A stretch of 64,000 bases of DNA from Methylogaea oryzae (GCF_019669985.1 NZ_AP019782.1:1418501-1482500), one strand, 5' to 3'; shown: positions 28,242 to 37,428, counted from the stretch's first letter. Notes: generated by a model from the sequence alone, not told the origin. Translations and numbers: made by a program.

Positions 28242-28596
28242 GATGCTCGCGCATTTTTTGGCCGGGCTTCTTTTTCGCGGGGCTTCGGATCAATGCGGGA
28301 GGCCGCGGGGAACGGTGTTCTCCGGCGGTTAGACGGCTTGCCGGGCTTGCATCCCGCTTGTCGCCGCCGGTGTGGGGCGATCCGTTGCGCCCGCGCGCCG
28401 GGTGTTTTGGCGTTAGCGATGCCGCCAAGGCGATTTGGTGTATAAGAAAACCGCAATGAATAGGCGGCCTGCAGTGCGGGATCGCCCTTGGGTCTAGAGC
28501 CGTGGCCGTTTCGCGGTTCCGCCGGCCTGTCGCGGCGGCGTTTGGGGCGCGGCGTGCCGCTTCCGCCCAGATGCGGCGTTCCCTGTCGGTATCGAG

Positions 28597-28605
28597 TGTT
28601 ATTAT
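28597..28605 (+). promoter_or_regulatory. Candidate extended -10 promoter of the phosphorylase operon
   Basis: TGT followed by TATTAT forms an extended -10 about 60 bases before the ATG at 28666. The -35 region is poor, as is common with extended -10 promoters. Confidence 0.35.
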
Positions 28606-28665
28606 TTTTCCTCAGGCTGGAAGGATTTCCGGACTACTCCATTTGACCGGATTCGCGCACGACCC

Positions 28666-30225
28666 ATGAAGACAAAAAACGGGCATCACTTTAGCCGCCT
28701 CGGCCTGCGCCGGGTCGATATCGACACCTACAAGGAAAACGTCGCCTATCTCAGCCGCGATTGTTCGGTTTACCGGGCCGAGGGATTCCAGGCGCTGGCA
28801 AAGGTGGAGGTGAGCTGCAACGGCCGCCACATTCAAGCGGTGCTCAACGTGGTCGACGACGACCGCATCGTCGGCTGCGAGGAGCTCGGCCTGTCGGAGC
28901 AAGCTTTCGCCCAATTGGGCGCGGACGAGGGCGCCGAAGTCCGGGTGGCACAGGCCGAGCCGCCCGCTTCCATGGATGCTGTTAGGCGCAAAATCAGCGG
29001 CGAGCGCCTGGGCCTGGCCGACTATCGCAACATTACCCAGGACATCGCTCAAAGCCATTATTCGAAGATGGAGATGGCCGCTTTCCTGGTCGCCACCGGC
29101 CAAAACGGCCTGGATCGGGACGAAGTGCTGTCCCTGACCCGCGCCATGATCGAAACCGGCGTACGGCTCAACTGGCGGGAGCCGTTGGTGGCGGATAAGC
29201 ACTGCATCGGCGGCATTCCCGGCAACCGCACTTCCATGCTCATCGTGCCCATCGTCGCCGCCCACGGCATGTTGATCCCCAAGACTTCCAGCCGCGCCAT
29301 TACCTCGCCGGCGGGCACCGCCGACACCATGGAAGTGTTGTCCCACATTTCCCTGTCGCCCGACGCCCTCAACAAGCTGGTGCGTTTGGAGCGCGGCTGC
29401 CTGGCCTGGGGCGGCACCACCAAGCTGGCGCCGGTGGACGACGTGCTGATTTCGGTGGAACGGCCGCTGGGCATCGACTCCCAAGGGCAGATGGTGGCTT
29501 CCATCCTGTCGAAGAAGGTCGCGGCCGGCGCCACCCATTTGCTGCTGGATATTCCCGTCGGCCCCACCGCCAAGGTGCGCCGCATGCGCGAGGCCATGGC
29601 GCTACGCAAGTTGTTCGAATTCGTCGGCGACCGCTTGAACTTGCGCATGGAAGTGGTCATCACCGACGGCCGCCAGCCCATCGGCCGGGGAATCGGGCCG
29701 GTGTTGGAGGCGCGCGACGTGATGCAAGTGCTGCAAAACGATCCCGAAGCGCCGCTGGATTTGCGCGAGAAGGCCCTGCGCATGGCGGGCCGTATTATCG
29801 AATTCGACCCGGACGTGCGTGGCGGGCAGGGTTACGCCATCGCCCGCGAAATTCTCGAATCGGGCCGCGCCCTGGCCAAGATGAACCGCATCATCCAGGC
29901 CCAGGGCGTGCAGGAGCAAGCGATGGCGCCGGGGCAGCTGACCTTCGAGGTCAACGCCGAGCGCGACGGCGTCGTGACCGGCGTGGACAACTATTTGCTC
30001 GCCAATACCGCCCGCCTGGCCGGAGCGCCCATGGCGAAGGGGGCCGGCGTGGACATGTTCGTGAAATTGGGCCAGCCGGTGAAGAAAGGCGAGCCGCTGT
30101 ACCGCGTGCACGCGGAATTCCAGTCCAACTTCGATTTCGCCCGCGATTTCACCGCGGCGCACAGCGGCTACACCATCGGCGAGGCCACGGAGATGCCCTC
30201 CAACTTTACGGAGTTCGAGCCGTGA
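28666..30225 (+). CDS. AMP phosphorylase / thymidine phosphorylase family protein
   Basis: 519 residues, phosphorolysis of a nucleoside or nucleotide. The order is an N-terminal ~95-residue extra domain, a helical domain, then the phosphate-binding block [21 protein letters not shown] (about 184-204, quoted part: [15 protein letters not shown]) and [13 protein letters not shown]. The PGNR form and the N-terminal extra domain are features of the archaeal-type AMP phosphorylase (DeoA2-like) subfamily rather than of E. coli DeoA. That enzyme turns AMP and phosphate into adenine and ribose 1,5-bisphosphate. The true substrate cannot be settled from sequence. It is coupled by a GTGA overlap to a PRPP-synthetase-like gene, which points to ribose-phosphate salvage. 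Confidence 0.88.
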   Translation: MKTKNGHHFSRLGLRRVDIDTYKENVAYLSRDCSVYRAEGFQALAKVEVSCNGRHIQAVLNVVDDDRIVGCEELGLSEQAFAQLGADEGAEVRVAQAEPPASMDAVRRKISGERLGLADYRNITQDIAQSHYSKMEMAAFLVATGQNGLDRDEVLSLTRAMIETGVRLNWREPLVADKHCIGGIPGNRTSMLIVPIVAAHGMLIPKTSSRAITSPAGTADTMEVLSHISLSPDALNKLVRLERGCLAWGGTTKLAPVDDVLISVERPLGIDSQGQMVASILSKKVAAGATHLLLDIPVGPTAKVRRMREAMALRKLFEFVGDRLNLRMEVVITDGRQPIGRGIGPVLEARDVMQVLQNDPEAPLDLREKALRMAGRIIEFDPDVRGGQGYAIAREILESGRALAKMNRIIQAQGVQEQAMAPGQLTFEVNAERDGVVTGVDNYLLANTARLAGAPMAKGAGVDMFVKLGQPVKKGEPLYRVHAEFQSNFDFARDFTAAHSGYTIGEATEMPSNFTEFEP

Positions 30226-31091
30226 TCCTGGGGTTTTCCGAATCCGCGTTACAGGCGCAAGCCCTGGCCGCTGCGCTGGACCTGCCGTACGCCCAGGTCG
30301 CGGTGCACCGCTTCCCCGACGGCGAAAGCCGGGTATGCGTACCGCAGCCCGCCGCCGGCCATGTGTTGCTGTTTCGCAGCCTGGACCATCCCAACGACAA
30401 ACTGGTCGAATTGCTGCTGGCGGCGCAAACGCTGCGCCAGGGGGGCGCCCGGCGGCTGACGCTGGTGGCTCCCTACCTGTGTTATATGCGCCAGGACATC
30501 GCTTTCCATCCCGGTGAAGCCGTGAGCCAGCGCATCGTCGGCGGTTTTTTGGCCGGATTGTTCGACGACGTCGTCACCGTCGATCCCCACTTGCACCGCG
30601 TCAGCCGGCTGGAGGAGGCCGTCCCCGCCGGCAACGCCGTGTGCCTCACCGCCGCGCCCTTGTTCGGTGACTATTTGGCCGCGGAGCGCGACGCCTTGCT
30701 GATCGGCCCGGACGAAGAGTCGGCCCAGTGGGTGGGCGCCATGGCGGCGGCCAGCGGTTTGGAACACGTCATCGCCAGCAAGCAGCGCAACGGCGACAGG
30801 GACGTGGTCATACAGTTGCCGGAGGCGGCGTTGGCCGGCCGTAAGGTGGTGTTGGCGGACGACATGGCCAGCACCGGCCACACCCTGGCCGCCATCGCCC
30901 GGCAATTGATCGCCGCCGGCGTCAGCGAGGTGGATGCTCTGATAACCCATGCCTTGTTCGTCGGCGACGCCCTCGAAGTGTTGAGATCGGCCGGCGTGAG
31001 CCGCATCGGCAGCAGCGACAGCATTCCCCACCCCAGCAACGTGGTGCAACTGGCGCCGTTGCTGGCCGACGCCGTGCGGCGCTTGCCGTAA
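30222..31091 (+). CDS. Ribose-phosphate pyrophosphokinase-like protein (PRPP synthetase family)
   Basis: 289 residues, shorter than housekeeping PrsA (about 315). It has [10 protein letters not shown] (nucleotide loop region), [18 protein letters not shown] and the PRPP loop [13 protein letters not shown]. It begins at GTG 30222, overlapping the stop of the phosphorylase gene, so the two products are made together. It is a divergent paralogue rather than the main prs gene, because several positions of the ATP flexible loop differ. Likely role: making or interconverting phosphoribosyl compounds from the sugar phosphate released by the upstream enzyme; inferred. Confidence 0.85.
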   Translation: MILGFSESALQAQALAAALDLPYAQVAVHRFPDGESRVCVPQPAAGHVLLFRSLDHPNDKLVELLLAAQTLRQGGARRLTLVAPYLCYMRQDIAFHPGEAVSQRIVGGFLAGLFDDVVTVDPHLHRVSRLEEAVPAGNAVCLTAAPLFGDYLAAERDALLIGPDEESAQWVGAMAAASGLEHVIASKQRNGDRDVVIQLPEAALAGRKVVLADDMASTGHTLAAIARQLIAAGVSEVDALITHALFVGDALEVLRSAGVSRIGSSDSIPHPSNVVQLAPLLADAVRRLP

Positions 31092-31168
31092 CCCGCGCCG
31101 GCGCATGGCGGGGCAGGGCCGCGCTTGCTATGCTCGGCAACCGAACGCCAATCGTCCGAGGCATCGCC

Positions 31169-31738
31169 ATGAACCAACCCGCCCAGCGTCTTGCCGGCTA
31201 CCAGGATTTGTTCGATCTACCCGACAACCTGATCGGCGAAATCATCCATGGCCAGCTAATCACCCAGCCGCGCCCGGCGCCCAGGCATGCCCTGGCGGCG
31301 TCGGCGTTGGGTGGGGTTTTTTTCAATCCCTACCAGCACGGCCGCGGCGGCCCCGGCGGCTGGTGGATACTGGACGAACCGGAACTGCATTTGGACCACC
31401 ATATCCTGGTGTCGGACCTGGCCGGCTGGCGCCGGGAGCGGATGCCCAGCCTGCCCAACGACGCCTATTTCTCCTTGGCGCCCGACTGGGTGTGCGAGGT
31501 GCTGTCGCCCGCCACCGCCCGTACCGACCGCGTGCTGAAAATGCCCATTTACGCCGCCCAGGGCGTGCCCTGGCTGTGGCTGGCCGACCCGAACGTGCGC
31601 ACCCTGGAAGTGTTCCGTCTGCACGAAGGCCAATGGCTGCTGCAAGGCGCCTGGCAGGAAAACGACGAAATCGCTGCGCCGCCGTTCGAGGCGGTGAGGT
31701 TTTCGTTGGGGGATTTGTGGGAGTCAACGCCTGAGTAA
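31169..31738 (+). CDS. Uma2-family (DUF820) endonuclease-like protein
   Basis: 189 residues from ATG 31169 (MNQPAQRLAGYQDLFDLPDN). It shows the Uma2 layout: LIGEIIHGQLITQPRPAPRH, then a PD-(D/E)XK-like core with PDWVCEVLSPATARTDRVLK and VPWLWLADPNVRTLEVF. Family members are numerous, often stand-alone, and of unclear role. It is about 80 bases after the PRPP-synthetase-like gene and may be co-transcribed. The upstream extension to 31130 is unlikely to be used. Confidence 0.85.
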   Translation: MNQPAQRLAGYQDLFDLPDNLIGEIIHGQLITQPRPAPRHALAASALGGVFFNPYQHGRGGPGGWWILDEPELHLDHHILVSDLAGWRRERMPSLPNDAYFSLAPDWVCEVLSPATARTDRVLKMPIYAAQGVPWLWLADPNVRTLEVFRLHEGQWLLQGAWQENDEIAAPPFEAVRFSLGDLWESTPE

Positions 31739-31775
31739 CGGGCTGTGGGTAGAGCTAAATCCCGTTTTTTTCGCG

Positions 31776-31882
31776 CCGTCATTCCGGCATGGATTGCCGG
31801 AATCCAGGGACAGGGATGTTACCGGCCTCAGTTGTGCACCATCCATGGCCATGGACCCCGGCATTCCCTGCCGGGGTGACGG
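31776..31882. repeat. Intergenic inverted-repeat element
   Basis: The ends are imperfect inverted copies (CCGTCATTCCGGCATGG at 31776 and the complement of CCCTGCCGGGGTGACGG ending at 31882) around a 70-base interior that itself contains the palindromic CCATGGCCATGG. This pattern is typical of short dispersed repeats in proteobacterial intergenic regions. No coding content is apparent. Confidence 0.6.
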
Positions 31883-31984
31883 TTCTGTCCGGCTAGGTCG
31901 GTGGAATTGAGGGTTTATATCGTGTCGAGGTGGGTGGTTGCTTAAGGAGCGCCTGCGGCGAGTGGTTTGAATGTGGGTTAGCCG

Positions 31985-32215
31985 CACCCACGGGCGGGTT
32001 ACTTTTCTTTGCTTGTCCAAAGAAAAGTAACCAAAAGAAAGGACACCCGATTGCCGCGCCGCTAACGCGGTGCCCTGCGCTCCTCCCTTGTGCCGGGAGT
32101 TGGCCGACAGGCCATCCCTGGCCTGACGCCCAACCCGCCGCTTCCGTGCGGCGGCCCTGCGGGTTATTCCCGGCTCAAGCTGCGGTGCTCGGCGCGGCAA
32201 ACGGGGATTAAACCC
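31985..32215. repeat. Dispersed intergenic repeat with a perfect 15-bp hairpin
   Basis: The stretch opens with a perfect 15-bp inverted repeat and 6-base loop (31997-32011 with 32018-32032) and continues through GC-rich palindromes to about 32215. It matches my memory of a widespread proteobacterial intergenic repeat containing TTACTTTTCTTTG. Copy number in this genome is unknown. The flanks to 32453 contain nothing else recognisable. Confidence 0.6.
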
Positions 32216-32453
32216 TGCACGACGAATGAGCGGTAGAATGATCTGGCGTATCCTCCCGCCAAAAATCGCCGATTGGCTCGGAGGGGTGGCGTACCAAATG
32301 TAAGTGCTTCGCGTGAAGTTTGTTTGTCATTGCCGCTAGGCAGATCAACGGGTTACGTTGCGCTAGCGATGCAATTTAACTTCCTGTTGAACGCTTAAAC
32401 GGTATGGCTGTGTTCTCGATAGTTCTGTTTCAATTACCGTTTTACGGAAAAAA

Positions 32454-33299
32454 ATGCCCAGCGCAACGATAAAAATTTTTCTTTCTCACGGCGACCCAAA
32501 GCGGCTCCGTACCGCGGAACTTTCTAATTGGACTGGCAAGGCCGTCGCTGGTCCTCGTAGTGAGTTTGATAGCATTATTGCCAGGGACGAGGCGCTAAAT
32601 GCTGGGGTTTATTTCCTGACAGGCAGTGACCCGGAAACAGGAAAGACGGCATTGTACATAGGAGAAGCCGAGTCAATAAGAGATCGGCTCAAAGTTCATC
32701 TCGAAAAAGATTTTTGGAATCAAGTGGTATTTTTTATTAGCAAGGACGAGAATTTAACGAAGGCCCATATCAGGTACCTCGAAGGGCGACTGATCGAAGG
32801 GGCAAAAAGCTCGGGGAGAGCGCTACTCAAGAATAGCCAGTCAAGTGGCGCGAAGCTTCCGGAGTCCGATAGGGAAGATATGGAGGTCTTTTTGGAAAAA
32901 ATGCAGCAGCTTCTTCCTGCTCTTGGTGTTGAAGCCTTGGTACCCATGGCGGCGCTGCAAAAAGATGAAATTGAAAAAGACCTATTGGTCTGCGAAATTA
33001 AGGGATTGAAATCCATCGGTTATTTGACGCCGAATGGTATGGTTGTATTGTCTGGATCACAGGCGGTTCTAACCGAGCGAGAGTCTGCGCAAAAATATCC
33101 GTGGGTAATTACCCTTCGGCAAAAGCTTAAAGACGATAGTTCGCTTATTCAAAATAACGATTATCTCGAGTTCGTCAAGGATGTTGAGTTCTCGAGTCCG
33201 AGCGCGGCCGCAGCGGTAATTCATGGGGGCACCGCAAACGGTTTAACCGCTTGGAAAAATACGTTCGGAAAATCCCTTAAAGAGATGGAATCTGTGTAA
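32454..33299 (+). CDS. GIY-YIG nuclease family protein with DUF4357 domain
   Basis: 281 residues. The N-terminal GIY-YIG domain (GVYFLTGSDPETGKTALYIG at about 51-70, then RDRLKVHL) is the catalytic core of a nuclease superfamily. The C-terminal SPSAAAAVIHGGTANGLTAWKN is a DUF4357 domain. Base composition is clearly more AT-rich than its neighbours, and it stands alone beside dispersed repeats, so recent acquisition is likely. Members of this family are often near restriction-modification or defence genes, but none are visible here. The target is unknown. Confidence 0.88.
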   Translation: MPSATIKIFLSHGDPKRLRTAELSNWTGKAVAGPRSEFDSIIARDEALNAGVYFLTGSDPETGKTALYIGEAESIRDRLKVHLEKDFWNQVVFFISKDENLTKAHIRYLEGRLIEGAKSSGRALLKNSQSSGAKLPESDREDMEVFLEKMQQLLPALGVEALVPMAALQKDEIEKDLLVCEIKGLKSIGYLTPNGMVVLSGSQAVLTERESAQKYPWVITLRQKLKDDSSLIQNNDYLEFVKDVEFSSPSAAAAVIHGGTANGLTAWKNTFGKSLKEMESV

Positions 33300-33519
33300 T
33301 ATTTTCGCTTGAACGACTCATCAATAAGTGTGCATTTTCTGTCTCCTTGGCTCGTAGCTGATTGAGCGGTCCACTTGTCTGGCCCTCGGCGTAATCCGCA
33401 AAGGGCGCTTCATCAGTGCCGGGTTGCGGGACGACGCAATGGCATTTTGTTTTCACCCTATGTCGAATCGCCGCTCCAGGCGATAATTAGTCATCCTTAT
33501 TTTCATTGCCGGTGACGCC

Positions 33520-34263
33520 ATGACCCCCACCCTAGACCCCACCAAATTGAACAACCCCGTCCACGCCGCCCGCTGCCTCTGGCAGGGGTTGGCCTTGCTG
33601 GCCCGGCCGGAGTTGCGGCATTTCGTGTGGATGCCGCTGTTGCTGAATCTGTGCCTGTATGCCCTGGGGCTGTGGGCCATACGGCATTATTTCGACGCGG
33701 CCATGGCGTATTTGCTGCCCGCCTGGCTGGACTGGGTGCGCTGGCTGTTGTGGCCGTTGGTGGCGGGGAGCTTTATCGCGTTGATGTTCTTCAGCTTTAC
33801 CCTGTTGGCCAACCTGCTGGGGGCGCCGTTTTACGGCATTTTGGCGGAAAAAACGGCAGTGTTGCTGGGCCTGCCGGCGGCGGCCGAGGCGCAGCAGTCT
33901 TGGACGCGGGCGGCTTGGCTCAGCCTGGCGGCGGAGTCGGCCCGTTTGCGTTATTACCTGGTGCGGGCGGTGCCGGCTTTGCTGCTGTTCGTGATTCCCG
34001 GCGTCAACGTGTTGGCTCCGCTGGTTTGGCTGGTGTTCAACGGCTGGTTCCTGATGCTGGAATACACTTCCTATCCGCTGGAGCGTTACGGCTGCGGTTT
34101 CCCCGAGCAGCGCCGGTTGCTGGGCAAGGCGCGCATCGGGGCGACCGGTTACGGCGTGCTGGTCGCCTTGGGTTTGGCCGTGCCGCTGCTCAACGTGCTG
34201 ATGCCGCCGGCGGCGGTGGCGGGGGCGGTGGCTTATATTGCGGGGGCTAGGCGGGAGGCTTAA
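33520..34263 (+). CDS. cysZ: CysZ-like EI24 family membrane protein
   Basis: 247-residue inner-membrane protein with about four hydrophobic segments (WMPLLLNLCLYALGLWAI, LLWPLVAGSFIALMFFSF, VPALLLFVIPGVNVLAPLVW, GYGVLVALGLAVPLLNVL) and the EI24/CysZ signature LLGAPFYGILAEK and FLMLEYTSYPLERYG. CysZ forms a sulfate channel feeding cysteine synthesis. No sulfate genes are adjacent, so the substrate rests on family membership. Length is close to E. coli CysZ (253). Confidence 0.85.
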   Translation: MTPTLDPTKLNNPVHAARCLWQGLALLARPELRHFVWMPLLLNLCLYALGLWAIRHYFDAAMAYLLPAWLDWVRWLLWPLVAGSFIALMFFSFTLLANLLGAPFYGILAEKTAVLLGLPAAAEAQQSWTRAAWLSLAAESARLRYYLVRAVPALLLFVIPGVNVLAPLVWLVFNGWFLMLEYTSYPLERYGCGFPEQRRLLGKARIGATGYGVLVALGLAVPLLNVLMPPAAVAGAVAYIAGARREA

Positions 34264-34304
34264 CATAGCTTGGCGTTAAAACGGATTTATACAAGGAGAA
34301 CGCC

Positions 34305-35216
34305 ATGTCCGGAGGATACACCCACATCACCTTGGCGCAATTCGCCATTGAAGAGGCAATGCAGCGCCGGCCGGGATTGTTGCACGAGGATGCGCGCTTG
34401 GCTTTGGGGTATTTCAAGAAGTTTTGCATCGTCGGGTCGCTCGCACCCGACTATCCCTACCTCGATGTCACCGACAGCGTTTCGGCCGCTTGGGCCGACG
34501 ACGTGCACAAGGGGCGCGCCGTGGAGTTCCTGCGCGGCGGCGTGGCGCAGGTGGGCGCCATTGCGGACGACAACGTCCGCCGCCGTTGCATGGCGTGGTT
34601 GTTCGGCTTCGCTTCCCACGTCGCCACGGACGGCACCATCCATCCGGTGGTCAACCTCAAGGTTGGACCCTACGAGCAAAACAAAACCCATCACCGGCGC
34701 TGCGAGATGAGCCAGGATGTGCACAGCCACGCGCGTCTCAACCTGGGCGCGCTGGATTTCAATCGGCAGATTTCCTCCAACGTGGACGGTGCGTCGGATG
34801 TGGCGGACTCCGATCGTTTCGATCCCAGCGTGGCGAAGCTGTGGAGCGATCTCCTGCTGGCGGTGTATCCGGGCAGGCCGGAACCGGACATTCACGGCTG
34901 GCATCGCGCCATGCGTCGCATGATGCGGTTGGCGGAAAGCGGCCACGTGTTGTTCGCGTTCGCCCGCCACGTGGCGGCCAATCAAGGGCTGGTTTATCCG
35001 GCCGCGCCTGAGGACGAGTACATCCATGGCCTGGAGGTGCCGGGCGGGCGCATGGATTTCGACGAGTTGTTCGCCAAGGCCAAGAATAACGTGCTGGAGC
35101 TGTGGGGCGCTTTGGCGCTGTCCCTGCAGGGGCGGCCTTCGCCTTTGGACGACTTGAAAAGCTGGAGCCTGGATACCGGTATCGACGAAGCCGGCCGCAT
35201 GACTTACTGGAGCTAA
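34305..35216 (+). CDS. Zinc-dependent phospholipase C family protein
   Basis: 303 residues with metal-binding pattern typical of the zinc PLC/S1-P1 fold: GYTHI (His7), GSLAPDYPYL, FGFASHVATDGTIHPVVN and HHRRCEMSQDVH. It would hydrolyse phospholipid or related phosphodiesters. There is no signal peptide, unlike the secreted clostridial enzymes, so an intracellular or leaderless role is possible. AAGGAG lies seven bases upstream of the ATG. The next gene starts four bases after the stop. Confidence 0.8.
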   Translation: MSGGYTHITLAQFAIEEAMQRRPGLLHEDARLALGYFKKFCIVGSLAPDYPYLDVTDSVSAAWADDVHKGRAVEFLRGGVAQVGAIADDNVRRRCMAWLFGFASHVATDGTIHPVVNLKVGPYEQNKTHHRRCEMSQDVHSHARLNLGALDFNRQISSNVDGASDVADSDRFDPSVAKLWSDLLLAVYPGRPEPDIHGWHRAMRRMMRLAESGHVLFAFARHVAANQGLVYPAAPEDEYIHGLEVPGGRMDFDELFAKAKNNVLELWGALALSLQGRPSPLDDLKSWSLDTGIDEAGRMTYWS

Positions 35217-35220
35217 AGCC

Positions 35221-35655
35221 ATGAAACAACGTGCAATGATTGCCTTATGGTCGGCGCTGGCATTTTCCGTTTGCGAGGGCGTCGAGGCCGACCCGTTGGC
35301 GGCGGCGGAGCGGGGGAAACTCGGTACGAATTTGGTCAACTTGAGCGCGGCGGTGGATATCTATTTTTCCACCTTGCCCGCCGCGCCGACGGACGACGAC
35401 GCGACCATCCTCAAAAACGCCACGTCTCCCGATCCCACGCTGCTGGCGCCGGTATTCAAGCGCTACCTGCTGAAGACGCAGTATCAACAGCCCTATGCGG
35501 TATTGCTGGTGTGCAGCAAAGACGGCAAGCGGGCGTTGATGGAAGACGCCGGCTGCTCGGCGCGGTTGGATAGGCAGGTGAGGTCGCCGGCGCCGTGCGA
35601 GTTCACCTTGCGGGTCGAGAACGGTTGCCGGGTGACGGGGGGCGATCCGGAGTAG
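35221..35655 (+). CDS. Small exported protein of unknown function
   Basis: 144 residues with an N-terminal signal peptide (MKQRAMIALWSALAFSVCEG, cleavage perhaps after VEA), so probably periplasmic. The mature part has three or four cysteines (VCSKDG, AGCSARL, PCEFTLRV, NGCRV), which may form disulfides. No family recognised. It is the second gene of a two-gene unit with the PLC-like gene and is followed by a strong terminator. Confidence 0.7.
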   Translation: MKQRAMIALWSALAFSVCEGVEADPLAAAERGKLGTNLVNLSAAVDIYFSTLPAAPTDDDATILKNATSPDPTLLAPVFKRYLLKTQYQQPYAVLLVCSKDGKRALMEDAGCSARLDRQVRSPAPCEFTLRVENGCRVTGGDPE

Positions 35656-35678
35656 GGCGCCGCTGGTCGCTCGGGCAT

Positions 35679-35711
35679 AAAAAAAGCGCCGATCGATTCG
35701 GCGCTTTTTTT
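35679..35711. terminator. Bidirectional intrinsic terminator
   Basis: An A-run, the inverted repeat AGCGCCGA/TCGGCGCT and a T-run lie between the convergent ends of the exported-protein gene and copD, so it can stop transcription from both sides. Confidence 0.9.
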
Positions 35712-35723
35712 GTTCGGCGGCGG

Positions 35724-37358
35724 TTAGTAGAGCGGTTCTTTGTAGAACAGCAGACACAAGCCGATGGCCACCATGCATAGCATGGATAGGGCTCCCACCA
35801 GGTTGGAGGCGGGCGGCTTGAGGTGCAGTTCCAGCCAGCGGCCGGTGGCCATCAGCACGGCGAACAAGCCCATGGTGGTGTGGGTTACCTGGATCAGGTA
35901 TTCGGTCTTCAGCTCGAATTCCGAATGGGCGTGGGTCAGCAGCAGGATGCCGCCGAAGGCGCACAGCATGGGGAACAGGTAGGGCAGGCGCGGGTGGCGG
36001 TCCTCGTGCACCCGCGCCTTCATTTCCATCATGCCCAGGCCCAGCACCAGGAAGGTCGCCATGCGGTGCTGCAATACCTCGCCGTTGCCGAAAGTGCTTT
36101 CCCAGAAGCCGATGGGGCCCAGCGGCCAGGTTTCCGCGTCGCTGCGGAAGAATAGGAAAATCCCTAAGCCGACAAAGCCCAGCGGCCAATAACGTCCCCA
36201 GCGCCCCAGTCCGGCGTAGGAGGTGAGCGCCATCAGGCCCATAACGGTGAGGAACAAGCCTGCGCTGTTGTGGTTGAAGTCCGACCACTCGGCGCCGGCC
36301 ACCGACGGCACTTTGTCGACGATGGCGATGCGCCCCACTTCGCCGGCCATGAGTTCGGCGTGGCTGGGAGAGTGGAAGCTGGGGATCTTCGGCGCGAGCA
36401 TGTGCGCCACTTCCGACACGGTGGCGGTAAGGTTGCTGATGTCCGCGGCCGGCGGCTGGGAGGACAGGGTGGCGGCGATGAACAGGATGCTAATCAGTAC
36501 GAAGGCTTCCGATTCGACGACGTGGGGTGTGATGGCGGTGATGGACACCTTGTCCTGGCCGCTGAACCAATTTTCGCCGGAACGCTTGTTGTACCACGCC
36601 ATGACCAGCACCACGGCCAGCAGGCTCAGCTTGGTGATGACCAGGCTGCCGTAGCCGGTGCCGGCCAAGCCGTCCCAGCTGCCGACGTATTCCCAGGTGA
36701 GGATGCCGCCGGAGACCACCAGCACCGCTACGGTGGCGATGCCCAGTGCGGAGAAGCGCCGGATCGCTTGCGGCCACAACGTTTCCAGCAAGGGGTCCTG
36801 GCTGCGCATGCGCCACAACGCCACCAGCTGGGCCACGCCGGCGAACCACACGGCGGCGGCCAATTGGTGCAGCACGGTGAGCAGCATCAAGGCTTCGCGG
36901 TTTTCGAAGCGGCCCACGGCGTGGACCAGCCAGGCGCCGCCGATGATCAAGGGAACGGTCAGGGCGTATACCGGCAGCCAGCGTCCGCCGTCGAGCGGGT
37001 TTTGCTGCAAGCGTCCGGCGAACCAGCCCAAAGCCGCGGCCAGCACGATGCGCACCGCGCCGGCGATGAATTGCACGGTGCCGGCGTAGGCGGCGAAGTC
37101 GAATTCGCCCAAGGTCGTGGCGATGACGACGCCTTTCATGGCGATTTCGATGAGCTGCGTGACAGCCAGGCTGTAGGCGCCGATTTTCATCAGGCGCACG
37201 GCGATGGCGGCAGCGGCGACCGGGGTGTCTTGCCCGCGCGGGATGCGCAGCACCACCAGCGCCCACAACATCGTGCCCACGGCCATGGCGTAGGCGATCA
37301 GCTGCAGGCCGCCCATGAAGTCGTCGAGAAAATTGGCTATGCCTTGGATATCTTGCAT
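35724..37358 (-). CDS. copD: Copper resistance protein D-like membrane protein
   Basis: 544-residue polytopic inner-membrane protein with around twelve or more hydrophobic segments. It contains the CopD core (LTVLHQLAAAVWFAGVAQLV, VVSGGILTWEYVGSW, ITKLSLLAVVLVMAWYNK) and a longer C-terminal membrane extension with His pairs (LLTHAHSEFELK, QVTHTTMGL). CopD works with periplasmic CopC in copper import or handling. It is the last gene of the minus-strand run that begins at squalene synthase. The length exceeds E. coli PcoD (about 309), so it is a fused or extended form. Confidence 0.85.
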   Translation of the reverse strand: MQDIQGIANFLDDFMGGLQLIAYAMAVGTMLWALVVLRIPRGQDTPVAAAAIAVRLMKIGAYSLAVTQLIEIAMKGVVIATTLGEFDFAAYAGTVQFIAGAVRIVLAAALGWFAGRLQQNPLDGGRWLPVYALTVPLIIGGAWLVHAVGRFENREALMLLTVLHQLAAAVWFAGVAQLVALWRMRSQDPLLETLWPQAIRRFSALGIATVAVLVVSGGILTWEYVGSWDGLAGTGYGSLVITKLSLLAVVLVMAWYNKRSGENWFSGQDKVSITAITPHVVESEAFVLISILFIAATLSSQPPAADISNLTATVSEVAHMLAPKIPSFHSPSHAELMAGEVGRIAIVDKVPSVAGAEWSDFNHNSAGLFLTVMGLMALTSYAGLGRWGRYWPLGFVGLGIFLFFRSDAETWPLGPIGFWESTFGNGEVLQHRMATFLVLGLGMMEMKARVHEDRHPRLPYLFPMLCAFGGILLLTHAHSEFELKTEYLIQVTHTTMGLFAVLMATGRWLELHLKPPASNLVGALSMLCMVAIGLCLLFYKEPLY

Positions 37359-37380
37359 GTCGAAAACCTTCGAAACCCCC

Positions 37381-37412
37381 GCTCCCTGTTAGGGAGAGGG
37401 GTGGGGTGAGGG
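37381..37412. repeat. Short intergenic repeat between copC and copD
   Basis: CTCCCT and AGGGAG form a small hairpin followed by GAGGGGTGGGGTGAGGG, a pattern that recurs in intergenic regions of many proteobacteria. Only this copy was noticed in the window. Confidence 0.4.
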
Positions 37413-37428
37413 TGAAGCGCTTGGATGG

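Larger units (their letters stand above)
28013..28665. other. Non-coding region between eCIS operon and the phosphorylase operon
   Basis: About 650 bases separate two divergent operons. No convincing gene was found on either strand; the frames there are compositional. It holds a candidate eCIS promoter around 28213-28241 and a candidate extended -10 at 28597-28605. The middle part (28250-28560) is GC-rich with no clear repeat. Such a long regulatory region suits an operon that must be tightly controlled. Confidence 0.5.

Noticed and set aside
31105-31734. A 209-codon frame overlapping the Uma2-like gene
   Set aside because: The +2 frame at 31169-31738 has the Uma2 domain; the other translation is Arg/Pro-rich without motifs.
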